A stretch of 58,306 nucleotides of DNA from positions 1-58,306 of the forward strand of contig CAMPKC010000026.1 of NCBI GenBank assembly GCA_946887045.1, in the 5' to 3' direction. The notes beneath the pieces are model-generated. The model saw only the letters and a list, made by a program, of their open reading frames with translations, ran no database searches and was not told the origin of the DNA. How positions within the stretch are numbered: the stretch's first letter is position 1; each line of letters begins with the position of its first letter. This DNA is from an uncultured Sphingobacteriaceae bacterium (lineage in GTDB: Bacteria > Bacteroidota > Bacteroidia > Sphingobacteriales > Sphingobacteriaceae). Position numbers and translations under genes: made by a program. This document shows, in pieces, positions 9,501-15,888 of this stretch.

Positions 9501-10043
9501 GAAAAACAGGCAGATGTTGTAGCACATTATCTTAATGGAGATATTGCCAGCTACTACAAAGGAAGTCTGTTCATGAATATTATTAAGATTCAGGGATTCG
9601 ACTTGTGCAGCATTGGTGAAGCTGAATATCCGGAAGGTGATAAGAGCTATGAGGAAATAGTTTTTATCGACAAAGCTAAGCGATATTATAAAAAATGTAT
9701 TGTTCGCGAAGACCGCCTGGTCGGTGCCATTTTAATAGGCGACAAATCCGAGTTCCAGGAGTTCAGAGAGCTGATAGATGAAAAAATAGAACTGAGCGAA
9801 AAACGCCTTCACCTGCTTAGAAGCGGAAAAAAGACTGAGCCTGTTTTAGGAAAACTAGTTTGTAGCTGCAATAATGTAGGTGCGGATAATATCAGAGGGA
9901 AAATTAACGAAGGCTGTAGTTCTTTTAAAGACGTATGTTCTGCAACCGGAGCCGGAACAGGCTGCGGCTCGTGCAAACCCGAGGTAAAGCGAATTTTGGA
10001 AGAAACCCTAAATGAACAAGCTGTTGCAAACTTATTGATATGA
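6519..10043 (+). CDS. nasA: Single-chain assimilatory nitrate reductase: molybdopterin domain + FAD/NAD(P)H domain + BFD [2Fe-2S] domain
   Basis: A 1174-residue cytoplasmic enzyme reducing nitrate to nitrite. Residues 1 to about 690 are a NasA/NapA-like molybdopterin oxidoreductase with a [4Fe-4S] site at Cys14, Cys17, Cys21 and Cys49, and a C-terminal dinucleotide-binding part (LTTGRIRDQWHT). From about residue 707 a pyridine-nucleotide/FAD reductase begins: the FAD loop VIGAGAGSFG, then the NAD(P) loop IVGGGLLGLEMA near residue 850. Residues 1115-1152 hold a BFD-like [2Fe-2S] domain (CSC ... CGSC). So the electron path from NAD(P)H to Mo is encoded in one chain, while Bacillus and Klebsiella use separate subunits. 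The start is TTG at 6519, chosen because it precedes the Cys motif with no ATG nearby. It overlaps the next gene by four bases. Confidence 0.9.
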   Translation: MSHKIHNQSFNTTCCYCGVGCGIVVNKDKDDVITLTGDMDHPVNKGMLCSKGMNLHYTVNDKTDRLLFPQMRLNKSMPLQRVSWDKALDKAAAAFKTFIDKYGPDSVAFYASGQCLTEEYYVINKLIKGFIGSNNIDTNSRLCMSSAVVGYKMTLGEDSVPVCYDDIELADCFYVTGANPAWCHPIIWRRVEAHKAENPNVKIIVVDPRVTDTCSIADLHLQLNPGTDITLNYAIGRAIIENGDIDLEFVKNHTEGFERYRELVFEKSISDAALICGVPEADIRLAARYIGDAKGFLTMWTMGLNQSSIGVNKNLSLINLNLITGHIGKPGSGPFSLTGQPNAMGGREVGGLSNLLPAHRDLNNPIHREEVQKFWKGTDISPTPGLTATEMFEALNDGRLKAIWIICTNPLTSLPNSRQVEEGLKKAKFVVVQEITHKAETLKYADVVLPAATWTEKEGTMTNSERRISHISKIIPAPGEALPDSEIICRFAQKMGYKGFDYASPEEIYLEHTRLTAKTNVNISGLDYNFIKTNKTVQWPFNKKTGSGTQRLFTNNKFFTPSTKAKIHAPADTLLSEMPNEDFPFILTTGRIRDQWHTMSKTGKVNKLNKHIPQAFLEIHPEDADSLSIKEDTVVIVKSRRGEVRLKAKLSSAIKKGVVFLPMHWGKILGNDLNRANNVTSSILDPISKEPDFKFCAVSVEKYKKPAQRIVVIGAGAGSFGFVKSYREINQDDEITIFSKEDFPFYNRVMLPDYISGEQKWEQLVKMKDSEEPEYNIRLLRGISVVKVNRDEKYVTDSRGIKTPYDVLIMATGSRAAVPRNVPSLPGIFTMRSRLDADNFKRHVPKNGHVLIVGGGLLGLEMAASLREIGIKITIVQRISRFLNRQLDPLGSELLHDEMVDQGCDIYYNDEVQLFYGRSKLTGVGLASGRKIDCDAMIIAIGTVPNIELAREIGLECKRGVVVDERLQTNDSSIFAIGEIAEFDGTLYGITAAAEKQADVVAHYLNGDIASYYKGSLFMNIIKIQGFDLCSIGEAEYPEGDKSYEEIVFIDKAKRYYKKCIVREDRLVGAILIGDKSEFQEFRELIDEKIELSEKRLHLLRSGKKTEPVLGKLVCSCNNVGADNIRGKINEGCSSFKDVCSATGAGTGCGSCKPEVKRILEETLNEQAVANLLI

Positions 10044-11533
10044 ACGCACAATCTGAAAGCACACATCTGATTAAAGTAAACCTCCCGGGTGGCATTGTGG
10101 CGGCCGGAGATTTGCTGGATATTCTAAATGCAGCAGAAAAAGCTGGAATAGATAAAGTAAGTCTGGGTAACCGTCAGCAACTGTTTTTATCAGTCAGAGA
10201 AGAACAGCTTGAAGACCTGGAACACGAATTTGCTATCGTAGATATTGATTATGAAATTGGCACAGACATTTATCCCAATATCATAAGCTCGTACGTTTCA
10301 GAAGATATTTTTGGCACGTCGAACTGGTTGAGAGAAGGTGTGTACAAAGACATACTGGATCTTTTTGAGGAGAAACCGAAGCTCAAAATTAACCTGGTCG
10401 ACAACAACCAAACATTTATCCCGTTCTTCACCGGAAACCTTAACTACATCGCCTCGGATACCAGCAATTACTGGCACCTGCATATTCGCTTCCCGAAAAC
10501 CAACATTTTCTATATCTGGCCAACGTTAATTTACACGGAAGACATTCCGGCTTTGAGTCTGGATATCGAAGAGGTGATTTTATCAAACAAAAGCCACTTT
10601 TACGACCAGGAAGAAATTGACGGAAACTTACTTTTTCTTGAAATTTCGTCAGAAAAAAAAGTCACAAGAAACCCTGAAGAAAGACTAACACTGCCAGATT
10701 TCCAGCTTCCTTACTACGAAGGATTTAACAGCTACGACAATAAATACTGGCTGGGGATCTATAAAAGAAATGAAGAATATTCAGTTGCCTTCCTAAAGGA
10801 TGTTTGCGCCGTATGCCTGCAGTCTCGAATAGGTCAGATCAACACTACGCCCTGGAAATCTATTATAATAAAAGGTATTACAAGCGAAGAGAGAAAGCAG
10901 TGGAATTGGATTTTAGCTAAACATCGAATTAACGTTCGCCATGCTTCAAACGAGCTTAACTGGCAAATTGAAGATCAGTGCAGCTATGCATTAAAGCTGA
11001 AAAATCACCTGGTCCGCGAGTTTGATAAGAACGATGTCAGAACTTTCAGACTTTGCTTCGCTATAAAAATTAACCCAAAGACTGGTCTGTTTGGCTCGGT
11101 GATCATCAGAAAAAGAGCAAGCGCTGACAATGCGGAATCACCGGAAATATTCGACATTCTACATACACGTGACTTCAACCCTAACTCGAAAGATTTCATC
11201 GCTTATAAAGAAGAAGTAAACATCGAAGACCTTCCATCAACACTGGTACAGCTGTGCGATTATTTTTATGATATTCAAACTAGTGGAAGCATGTTTTCGC
11301 CCATTAAATGGGATGCGAACGAAGATGTAAATGATATAGAGGCTCCGGTCTTTGTTCATCAGTGTAAACATTGTCAAACCGTCTACGACCGTGAATATGG
11401 CGACAGCCTAAATAATATTAAGCCAGGCACGCCCTTCAAAGACTTGCCCGAAACGTACTGCTGCCAAATGTGTGATGCTCCTAAATCTGAGTTCGTTGAG
11501 GTTGATAAAAAAGCATTGATAGAATTTAATTAA
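10040..11533 (+). CDS. Sulfite/nitrite-reductase-like protein fused to a C-terminal rubredoxin
   Basis: A 497-residue protein translationally coupled to the nitrate reductase (ATGA overlap). Residues about 8-65 resemble a nitrite/sulfite reductase ferredoxin-like half domain (HLIKVNLPGGIVAAGDLL). A second such half domain lies around residues 255-285, where GQINTTPWKSIIIKG recalls the TPW element. The C-terminal 60 residues are a rubredoxin: Cys442-x2-Cys445 with VYD and GTPF, then Cys475-x2-Cys478 followed by APKSEF. I cannot find the Cys-x5-Cys ... Cys-x3-Cys pattern that holds siroheme and the [4Fe-4S] cluster in real nitrite reductases. It could carry electrons to or from nitrate reductase, or be a divergent nitrite-handling enzyme. 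The domain calls are firmer than the role. Confidence 0.7.
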   Translation: MNAQSESTHLIKVNLPGGIVAAGDLLDILNAAEKAGIDKVSLGNRQQLFLSVREEQLEDLEHEFAIVDIDYEIGTDIYPNIISSYVSEDIFGTSNWLREGVYKDILDLFEEKPKLKINLVDNNQTFIPFFTGNLNYIASDTSNYWHLHIRFPKTNIFYIWPTLIYTEDIPALSLDIEEVILSNKSHFYDQEEIDGNLLFLEISSEKKVTRNPEERLTLPDFQLPYYEGFNSYDNKYWLGIYKRNEEYSVAFLKDVCAVCLQSRIGQINTTPWKSIIIKGITSEERKQWNWILAKHRINVRHASNELNWQIEDQCSYALKLKNHLVREFDKNDVRTFRLCFAIKINPKTGLFGSVIIRKRASADNAESPEIFDILHTRDFNPNSKDFIAYKEEVNIEDLPSTLVQLCDYFYDIQTSGSMFSPIKWDANEDVNDIEAPVFVHQCKHCQTVYDREYGDSLNNIKPGTPFKDLPETYCCQMCDAPKSEFVEVDKKALIEFN

Positions 11534-11563
11534 TCTCACGCTATTTCTTATGGTATTTAAAGA

Positions 11564-11595
11564 AGTGAAGCGAATATTGCATTATTCGCTTCACT
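11564..11595 (+). terminator. Perfect 13-bp stem-loop after the rubredoxin fusion gene
   Basis: AGTGAAGCGAATA (11564-11576) pairs exactly with TATTCGCTTCACT (11583-11595) around loop TTGCAT. It sits 31 bases past the stop codon. There is no T-run, so it may be a T-poor terminator or a 3' mRNA-protecting hairpin closing the nitrate reduction operon. Confidence 0.6.
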
Positions 11596-11678
11596 AGTGC
11601 GTAAAATCACTGACTTGGCCTCATCCTTTTTACACACGCACGAAAAACCATCAAAAGAATTTATCTAAGTTTGTAAAA

Positions 11679-12410
11679 ATGGACATCAATATATTGCTTG
11701 CTATTTCGCTTTTTACTGTAGGTTTTCTGTATGCCTCTGTAGGTCATGGCGGAGCCAGCGGATATTTAGCCGTATTATCCATTTTTGCCATTCCCGTTGT
11801 TAGCTACAAACCCGTTATTTTAATTTTAAATATTCTGGTTGCAGGTATAGGTTTTCTACAATTTACCAAAGCCGGGTTCTTCAAATGGAAACTCTGCTGG
11901 CCATTCTTAGTCAGTTCTTTACCGATGGCTTATGTGGGCTCTAAAATAGCCTTGCAGGGCGATATTTATAATTTAATCCTGGGAATAGCGTTAATTATTC
12001 CGGTTATACGTTTATTAGGGTTAATTCCAGGCGAAAAAAACGAAACAAAAGAAGTATCCATTCCATTAGCCTTAGTTTTTGGCTTAATTATGGGCTTCCT
12101 TGCGGGAATGCTAAGCATTGGAGGAGGAATCTTTCTAAGTCCCTTACTTATTATACTGGCATGGGCGAATGCAAAAGAAGCTGCGGCTGCTTCGGCACTT
12201 TTTATTGTTTTGAACTCTATATCCGGATTACTGGGACACACTGCCGAAATTAATTTTGGAAGCGATTCAGTCGCGTGGTTCTCTTCTGCTTTAGCCGGAG
12301 GAATAGCCGGTTCTTATTTTGGAAGCAGACACTTTGCCGTAAATACCGTTAAATATCTGTTAAGTGCCGTTTTAGCAATTGCTTCCTGTAAGCTGATATT
12401 TTTTATGTGA
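11679..12410 (+). CDS. TauE/SafE-family anion transporter
   Basis: A 243-residue membrane protein of about eight helices, with the N-terminal family pattern ASVGHGGASGYLA (residues about 19-31) and the mirrored second-half pattern GMLSIGGGIFLSP. These repeats are typical of TauE/SafE, which moves small anions such as sulfite, sulfonates or sulfoacetate across the inner membrane. Its stop codon overlaps the moaA start (TGATG), so it is translated in the same operon as molybdenum-cofactor genes. Nitrite or molybdate efflux or uptake is conceivable from context, but no substrate can be read from the sequence. Confidence 0.83.
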   Translation: MDINILLAISLFTVGFLYASVGHGGASGYLAVLSIFAIPVVSYKPVILILNILVAGIGFLQFTKAGFFKWKLCWPFLVSSLPMAYVGSKIALQGDIYNLILGIALIIPVIRLLGLIPGEKNETKEVSIPLALVFGLIMGFLAGMLSIGGGIFLSPLLIILAWANAKEAAAASALFIVLNSISGLLGHTAEINFGSDSVAWFSSALAGGIAGSYFGSRHFAVNTVKYLLSAVLAIASCKLIFFM

Positions 12411-13369
12411 TGATAGAAGTCAGAGATTCATACGGACGAACATTTAAAACACTTCGGGTTAGTTTGATTAACACCTGCAACCTTGGCTGCGTGTATTGTA
12501 CGTTTGGTAATGACGAACAAAAGGAAAACTATAAATCATCAAAAGAAAAAGCTCTTAGTTCTGCTGAGCTAAGCCAGTCTATCAAACATTTACATCAGGT
12601 TCTTAATCTTGATACTATCCGGTTTACTGGTGGCGAACCTTTGCTTTACAAAGAACTTCCCGAGCTGGTAAAATCAGTAAAAAGTGAAGGAATATACAAC
12701 CTTAAAATTACCACAAATGGTTTACTTTTAGAGGGTCTGGCAGTAAAACTTAAAGACGCGGGTATAACAGAATTAAATGTTTCTCTTGATGCCTTTGATG
12801 AAGACATCTTCTATAAAATGAGTCGTCGCAGTGGTGTAAACCGCACTTTTAGCGGCATTGATGCTGCGATAAAGGCAGGTATAAAAGTAAAAATCAACAG
12901 CGTAATAATGAAAGGGCTGAATGATTCTCAGATCATCCCATTATTAAACTACGCTTTCGATAGAGGGCTCACCATTCGATTTCTCGAGATCATGGCAATG
13001 GGTCATTTATATGGAAATTCCGACAAACACTTCTTCTCTCAGGAAGAAATACTTTCTGTCATCAGCAGACATCATACATTTTCCCGTTTATCAAGAAAAC
13101 ATTCCTCAACCGCCAATTACTGGCAAACGGATGAAGGAAACACTTTTGGTATAGTGGCAAACGAAAGCGAACCATTTTGCGGGGATTGCAACCGCTTAAG
13201 ATTAGATTCTTACGGAAATATTTATGGCTGCCTGAGCAGCAATCATCCGATATCGATTAAAGATGTTAACGATGAAGAATTAGTAAACCGTTTAGAACAA
13301 GCTTTAAAAAAAAAACAGGCGCTTCGATTTGCCGGAAGCGAATTAAGCATGATGCATATTGGAGGATGA
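12410..13369 (+). CDS. moaA: GTP 3',8-cyclase MoaA (radical SAM)
   Basis: The first step of molybdopterin synthesis, converting GTP to 3',8-cyclo-GTP. About 319 residues from ATG 12410; a GTG at 12407 in the same frame would add one residue. The ATG is preferred because it overlaps the preceding stop as TGATG. The radical-SAM cluster motif CNLGCVYC is near residues 23-30. The second [4Fe-4S] site is CGDCNRLRLDSYGNIYGC near residue 260, and the protein ends in the Gly-Gly tail (MMHIGG) typical of active MoaA. The length is normal. Its partner MoaC is not encoded in the window. Confidence 0.95.
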   Translation: MIEVRDSYGRTFKTLRVSLINTCNLGCVYCTFGNDEQKENYKSSKEKALSSAELSQSIKHLHQVLNLDTIRFTGGEPLLYKELPELVKSVKSEGIYNLKITTNGLLLEGLAVKLKDAGITELNVSLDAFDEDIFYKMSRRSGVNRTFSGIDAAIKAGIKVKINSVIMKGLNDSQIIPLLNYAFDRGLTIRFLEIMAMGHLYGNSDKHFFSQEEILSVISRHHTFSRLSRKHSSTANYWQTDEGNTFGIVANESEPFCGDCNRLRLDSYGNIYGCLSSNHPISIKDVNDEELVNRLEQALKKKQALRFAGSELSMMHIGG

Positions 13370-13522
13370 CAGGGGCGAGCAAATGAATTTGATGTGCGGA
13401 TGTGCAAATAGAAGAAGTGCAAATGGAAGACGAAGCCTTATAAATTAGTGAATCTATTTATACTATAACAAACAAGGCACACCTAGTCTAAATACCAGCT
13501 ACTTTATACTAGATACTTATAT

Positions 13523-13756
13523 ATGAAAATCCAGGTTTACGCCATATTAAAAGATTATTTCGAAAAGGAATTTACACTTCCTCAATCTTTCAATAATATT
13601 AACGAGTTGAAAAGCTTTTTAATAGATAAAAACCCGAAGGCCGAGAAAGCGTTAAATATCAGTCGCTTTGCGGTAGATAATGAATTTGTTGAAAACGACC
13701 ATATTCTGAAAAGCAATGACAGCATCAGCATTATGCCCCCAAGCAGCGGAGGTTAA
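13523..13756 (+). CDS. moaD: MoaD, sulfur-carrier subunit of molybdopterin synthase
   Basis: A 77-residue ubiquitin-fold protein ending in SSGG, the tail that is thiocarboxylated and donates sulfur to precursor Z. It begins with a beta strand (MKIQVYAILKDYF) as in other MoaD/ThiS proteins. The 153-base gap after moaA contains partly repeated GTGCAAAT words but no gene that I can see. Its last 41 bases overlap moaE in another frame, which suggests translational coupling and fits the one-to-one need for the two subunits. Confidence 0.92.
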   Translation: MKIQVYAILKDYFEKEFTLPQSFNNINELKSFLIDKNPKAEKALNISRFAVDNEFVENDHILKSNDSISIMPPSSGG

Positions 13757-14219
13757 TTATATCACATCCGAACCCATTGACTTAGCAGGACTGCTTTCTG
13801 CTTCACATCATCCGGAAGCTGGCGCCGTTGTGTTATTCAGCGGAGATGTCAGGGACAATAATCTCGGCAGAAATGTTTCCTACCTGGAATATGAAGCCCA
13901 AGAAGCAATGGCATCTAAGCTTATTTTAGGAATACTTGAAGAAGCCAAACAGAAATGGAAACTGAATATTGCCATAGCTCAACACAGGATTGGCAAGGTT
14001 GGCGTTTCTGAAGCCGCCGTGGTTGTAATAACAGCCACTCCGCACCGCCGCGAGGCTTATGAAGCGAACCGCCATATTATTGACAGAATAAAGCATGAAG
14101 TTCCAATATGGAAATGCGAGTATTTTGCAGATGGCACCAGATTATGGGGAGGAAATTGCAATTGCCACGAAATCACTGGCAATCCGAATAAGCATATCTA
14201 CGAATCTGAAAATCAATAA
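13716..14219 (+). CDS. moaE: MoaE, catalytic subunit of molybdopterin synthase
   Basis: A 167-residue protein with the MoaE pattern: VVLFSGDVRDNN near residue 38, HRIGKVGVSEAAVVV, TPHRREAYEANRHIID, and the lysine-bearing active-site segment IKHEVPIWKCE followed by WGG. It dimerises and, with two MoaD copies, makes molybdopterin from cyclic pyranopterin monophosphate. The only usable in-frame start is ATG 13716, inside moaD, giving a 41-base overlap. No other ATG, GTG or TTG occurs before the conserved fold. The first 15 residues are therefore encoded by the moaD end in a different frame and are probably not structurally important. Confidence 0.93.
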   Translation: MTASALCPQAAEVNYITSEPIDLAGLLSASHHPEAGAVVLFSGDVRDNNLGRNVSYLEYEAQEAMASKLILGILEEAKQKWKLNIAIAQHRIGKVGVSEAAVVVITATPHRREAYEANRHIIDRIKHEVPIWKCEYFADGTRLWGGNCNCHEITGNPNKHIYESENQ

Positions 14220-14497
14220 TGAAACCGATAATCACCATAGAATATTGTCCGAAATGCGGCTGGATGCTTCGCTCAGCTTACTTCGCCCAGGAACTATTAA
14301 ACACATTTTCTGACGATATAAAAGGCATTTTACTACAACCCAGCGAGACCAGCGGAACTTTTAAAATAAGCATTGGCGGCACTTTGATTTTTGACCGGGT
14401 AAGTGCCGGCGGCTTTCCTGAAATTAAAGAGCTTAAACAAAAGGTTAGAGATCTGGTAAATCCGGAAAAGAGTTTGGGACATTCTGATAAAAAATAA
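14219..14497 (+). CDS. SelT/SelW/SelH-family (Rdx) thioredoxin-fold protein
   Basis: A 92-residue protein with a CPKC redox motif at residues 10-13, followed by the family pattern W-x-L-R-x-A-x-x-x-A-Q-E-L-L-x-T-F. Eukaryotic SelW has selenocysteine at the second motif position; here it is cysteine. The middle GTFKISIGGTLIFDR and GGFPEIKELKQ fit the thioredoxin-like fold. The start overlaps the moaE stop (TAATG) and mobA begins two bases after its stop, so it is embedded in a molybdenum-cofactor operon. A thiol-redox role in cofactor sulfur chemistry is possible. The family's bacterial function is not established. Confidence 0.85.
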   Translation: MKPIITIEYCPKCGWMLRSAYFAQELLNTFSDDIKGILLQPSETSGTFKISIGGTLIFDRVSAGGFPEIKELKQKVRDLVNPEKSLGHSDKK

Positions 14498-14498
14498 A

Positions 14499-15062
14499 AT
14501 GGAAAATCTTATTGGAGTTGTTTTATGCGGAGGCCAGAGCAAACGTATGGGTCGCGACAAAGGCCTCCTGGATCTGGACGGCAAATCATGGGCACTGTGC
14601 ATTGCGGAAAAACTTAAGAAAGCTAATCTCCCGGTTGTTATATCTATAAATGAGAAACAGCAGGAGGCTTATGAGAAGATCTTTCCTGATATTCCTTTAA
14701 TTGTCGATCAGCTTCCGATAGACGGCCCACTCGATGGTCTTTTAAGCATTCACAGAAACTTCCCTGAAAAAGATATCCTTTTAATGGCTTGTGATTTGAT
14801 TGATATGCAGCAAGAAACAATTCTTTCATTAATTCACTCCTATAAGGAAAATCCAGCTTTCGAATATTATGTATATGTGCAACAGGGCTTTACCCAGCCT
14901 TTCTGTGCTATTTATACCGCAAAGGGACTAGCGCAAGTGTACAAACGCTTTGAAGAAAATTCCCTGAACAAATACAGTTTACACGACAGATTCGAATCTG
15001 GAAATACTCTGTATATCCCGGTGGCAAACGACGAAAGTTTTAAAAACTATAATAAATTATAA
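14499..15062 (+). CDS. mobA: Molybdenum cofactor guanylyltransferase MobA
   Basis: A 187-residue nucleotidyltransferase with the N-terminal GTP-binding signature LCGGQSKRMGRDK (residues about 9-21) and the metal-site segment LLMACDLIDM near residue 92, where MobA usually has a D(L/M)P motif and here Asp-Leu-Ile is seen. It attaches GMP to Mo-molybdopterin to form the bis-MGD cofactor that NasA-type nitrate reductases need. This fits its place as last gene of the cluster. A convergent lipoprotein gene begins 21 bases downstream. Confidence 0.9.
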   Translation: MENLIGVVLCGGQSKRMGRDKGLLDLDGKSWALCIAEKLKKANLPVVISINEKQQEAYEKIFPDIPLIVDQLPIDGPLDGLLSIHRNFPEKDILLMACDLIDMQQETILSLIHSYKENPAFEYYVYVQQGFTQPFCAIYTAKGLAQVYKRFEENSLNKYSLHDRFESGNTLYIPVANDESFKNYNKL

Positions 15063-15083
15063 GGCCTTGTACAAAATTTCTGT

Positions 15084-15887
15084 TTAAGGGATAATTATTG
15101 TCTCTTTTTGCTGGGTATGGGCACTAAAATACCCCAGGGCACCATTACTAATATTACTTACAGGATTTGCCGGAGTTGTAGAAGCTCCGCCTCTGTTCTC
15201 ATTTTGATCCAGTCCCTGCCAATAACGAAATATAACCGGATCAATACATTGCATTTCTATCTCGGCCGTATCCCCGGTTTTTGCATTTAAATCAAAATCA
15301 AACAGTTCCCTTGTTACCATTCTTCCGTCAGTGAAGTTATCGTCGTATGCAAATATGTTCTCAGAAGCCTTACCATTGATATTTAAATGAAAGCGAAAAT
15401 AGTTTTTCACGCCGGGCGGATCGGTATATAGAAGCTGTACAGTTTTCTGCTCGTCGCCCAAAAACGAGCTCACAGACACGCCTAAAGAATCGATATTAAC
15501 ATGATTCGGCATAGTCGAGGATGCTGTAAAAATCTCTCCGTTAATCTCTACTCTCAATTTATAAGAAATGCCGGAGCGACCTGTAAAATTTCTGGCCATA
15601 TAAAAACCGGGCCTTCTTTCCCGCAGGGTAATCAGCCTGCCGTTTGTATTATCAAATATGGTTACAATTGCACCTGTTACTTCTGGAAAATCATTAGGCT
15701 CACCAAAAGGCACAGAACGATGTATTCGTACAATCTGTGAATCAGCACGGTTGGTAACAGTTCCTTCGATGACTATAATTGGCGAGGCATCCTTAAGATC
15801 TACGTCGATGACCTTCTCGCAGGAGGCGAGAGCAATTCCCGTAAACACAAGCATTATAAAAAGGTATATTTTATTGTGATGCATCAT
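15084..15887 (-). CDS. DUF4249 lipoprotein paired with a TonB receptor
   Basis: A 267-residue lipoprotein. The signal peptide ends in a lipobox (TGIALASC, Cys near residue 23). VIDVDLKDASPIIVIEGTVTN follows, the opening of DUF4249 proteins, a Bacteroidota family with an Ig-like N-terminal part. It starts one base after the TonB-receptor gene on the same strand, so the two form an operon, as DUF4249 genes usually do. It is probably an outer-membrane accessory of that receptor. The ligand is unknown. Confidence 0.85.
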   Translation of the reverse strand: MMHHNKIYLFIMLVFTGIALASCEKVIDVDLKDASPIIVIEGTVTNRADSQIVRIHRSVPFGEPNDFPEVTGAIVTIFDNTNGRLITLRERRPGFYMARNFTGRSGISYKLRVEINGEIFTASSTMPNHVNIDSLGVSVSSFLGDEQKTVQLLYTDPPGVKNYFRFHLNINGKASENIFAYDDNFTDGRMVTRELFDFDLNAKTGDTAEIEMQCIDPVIFRYWQGLDQNENRGGASTTPANPVSNISNGALGYFSAHTQQKETIIIP

Positions 15888-15888
15888 C

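Noticed and set aside
3281..11582. Six-base hairpin loops in the nitrate cluster as NasR/ANTAR antitermination sites
   Set aside because: ANTAR sites need paired hexaloops with A at position 1 and G at position 4. The loops here are CTCCGG and TTGCAT and they are not paired.
11666..11673. TAAGTTTG as a -7 promoter element for the TauE gene
   Set aside because: It would start transcription at or beyond the ATG at 11679 and no -33 partner is visible, so it is probably chance.
13370..13522. GTGCAAAT-type repeated words between moaA and moaD as a CRISPR or regulatory array
   Set aside because: Only two imperfect copies with irregular spacing. No direct-repeat array.
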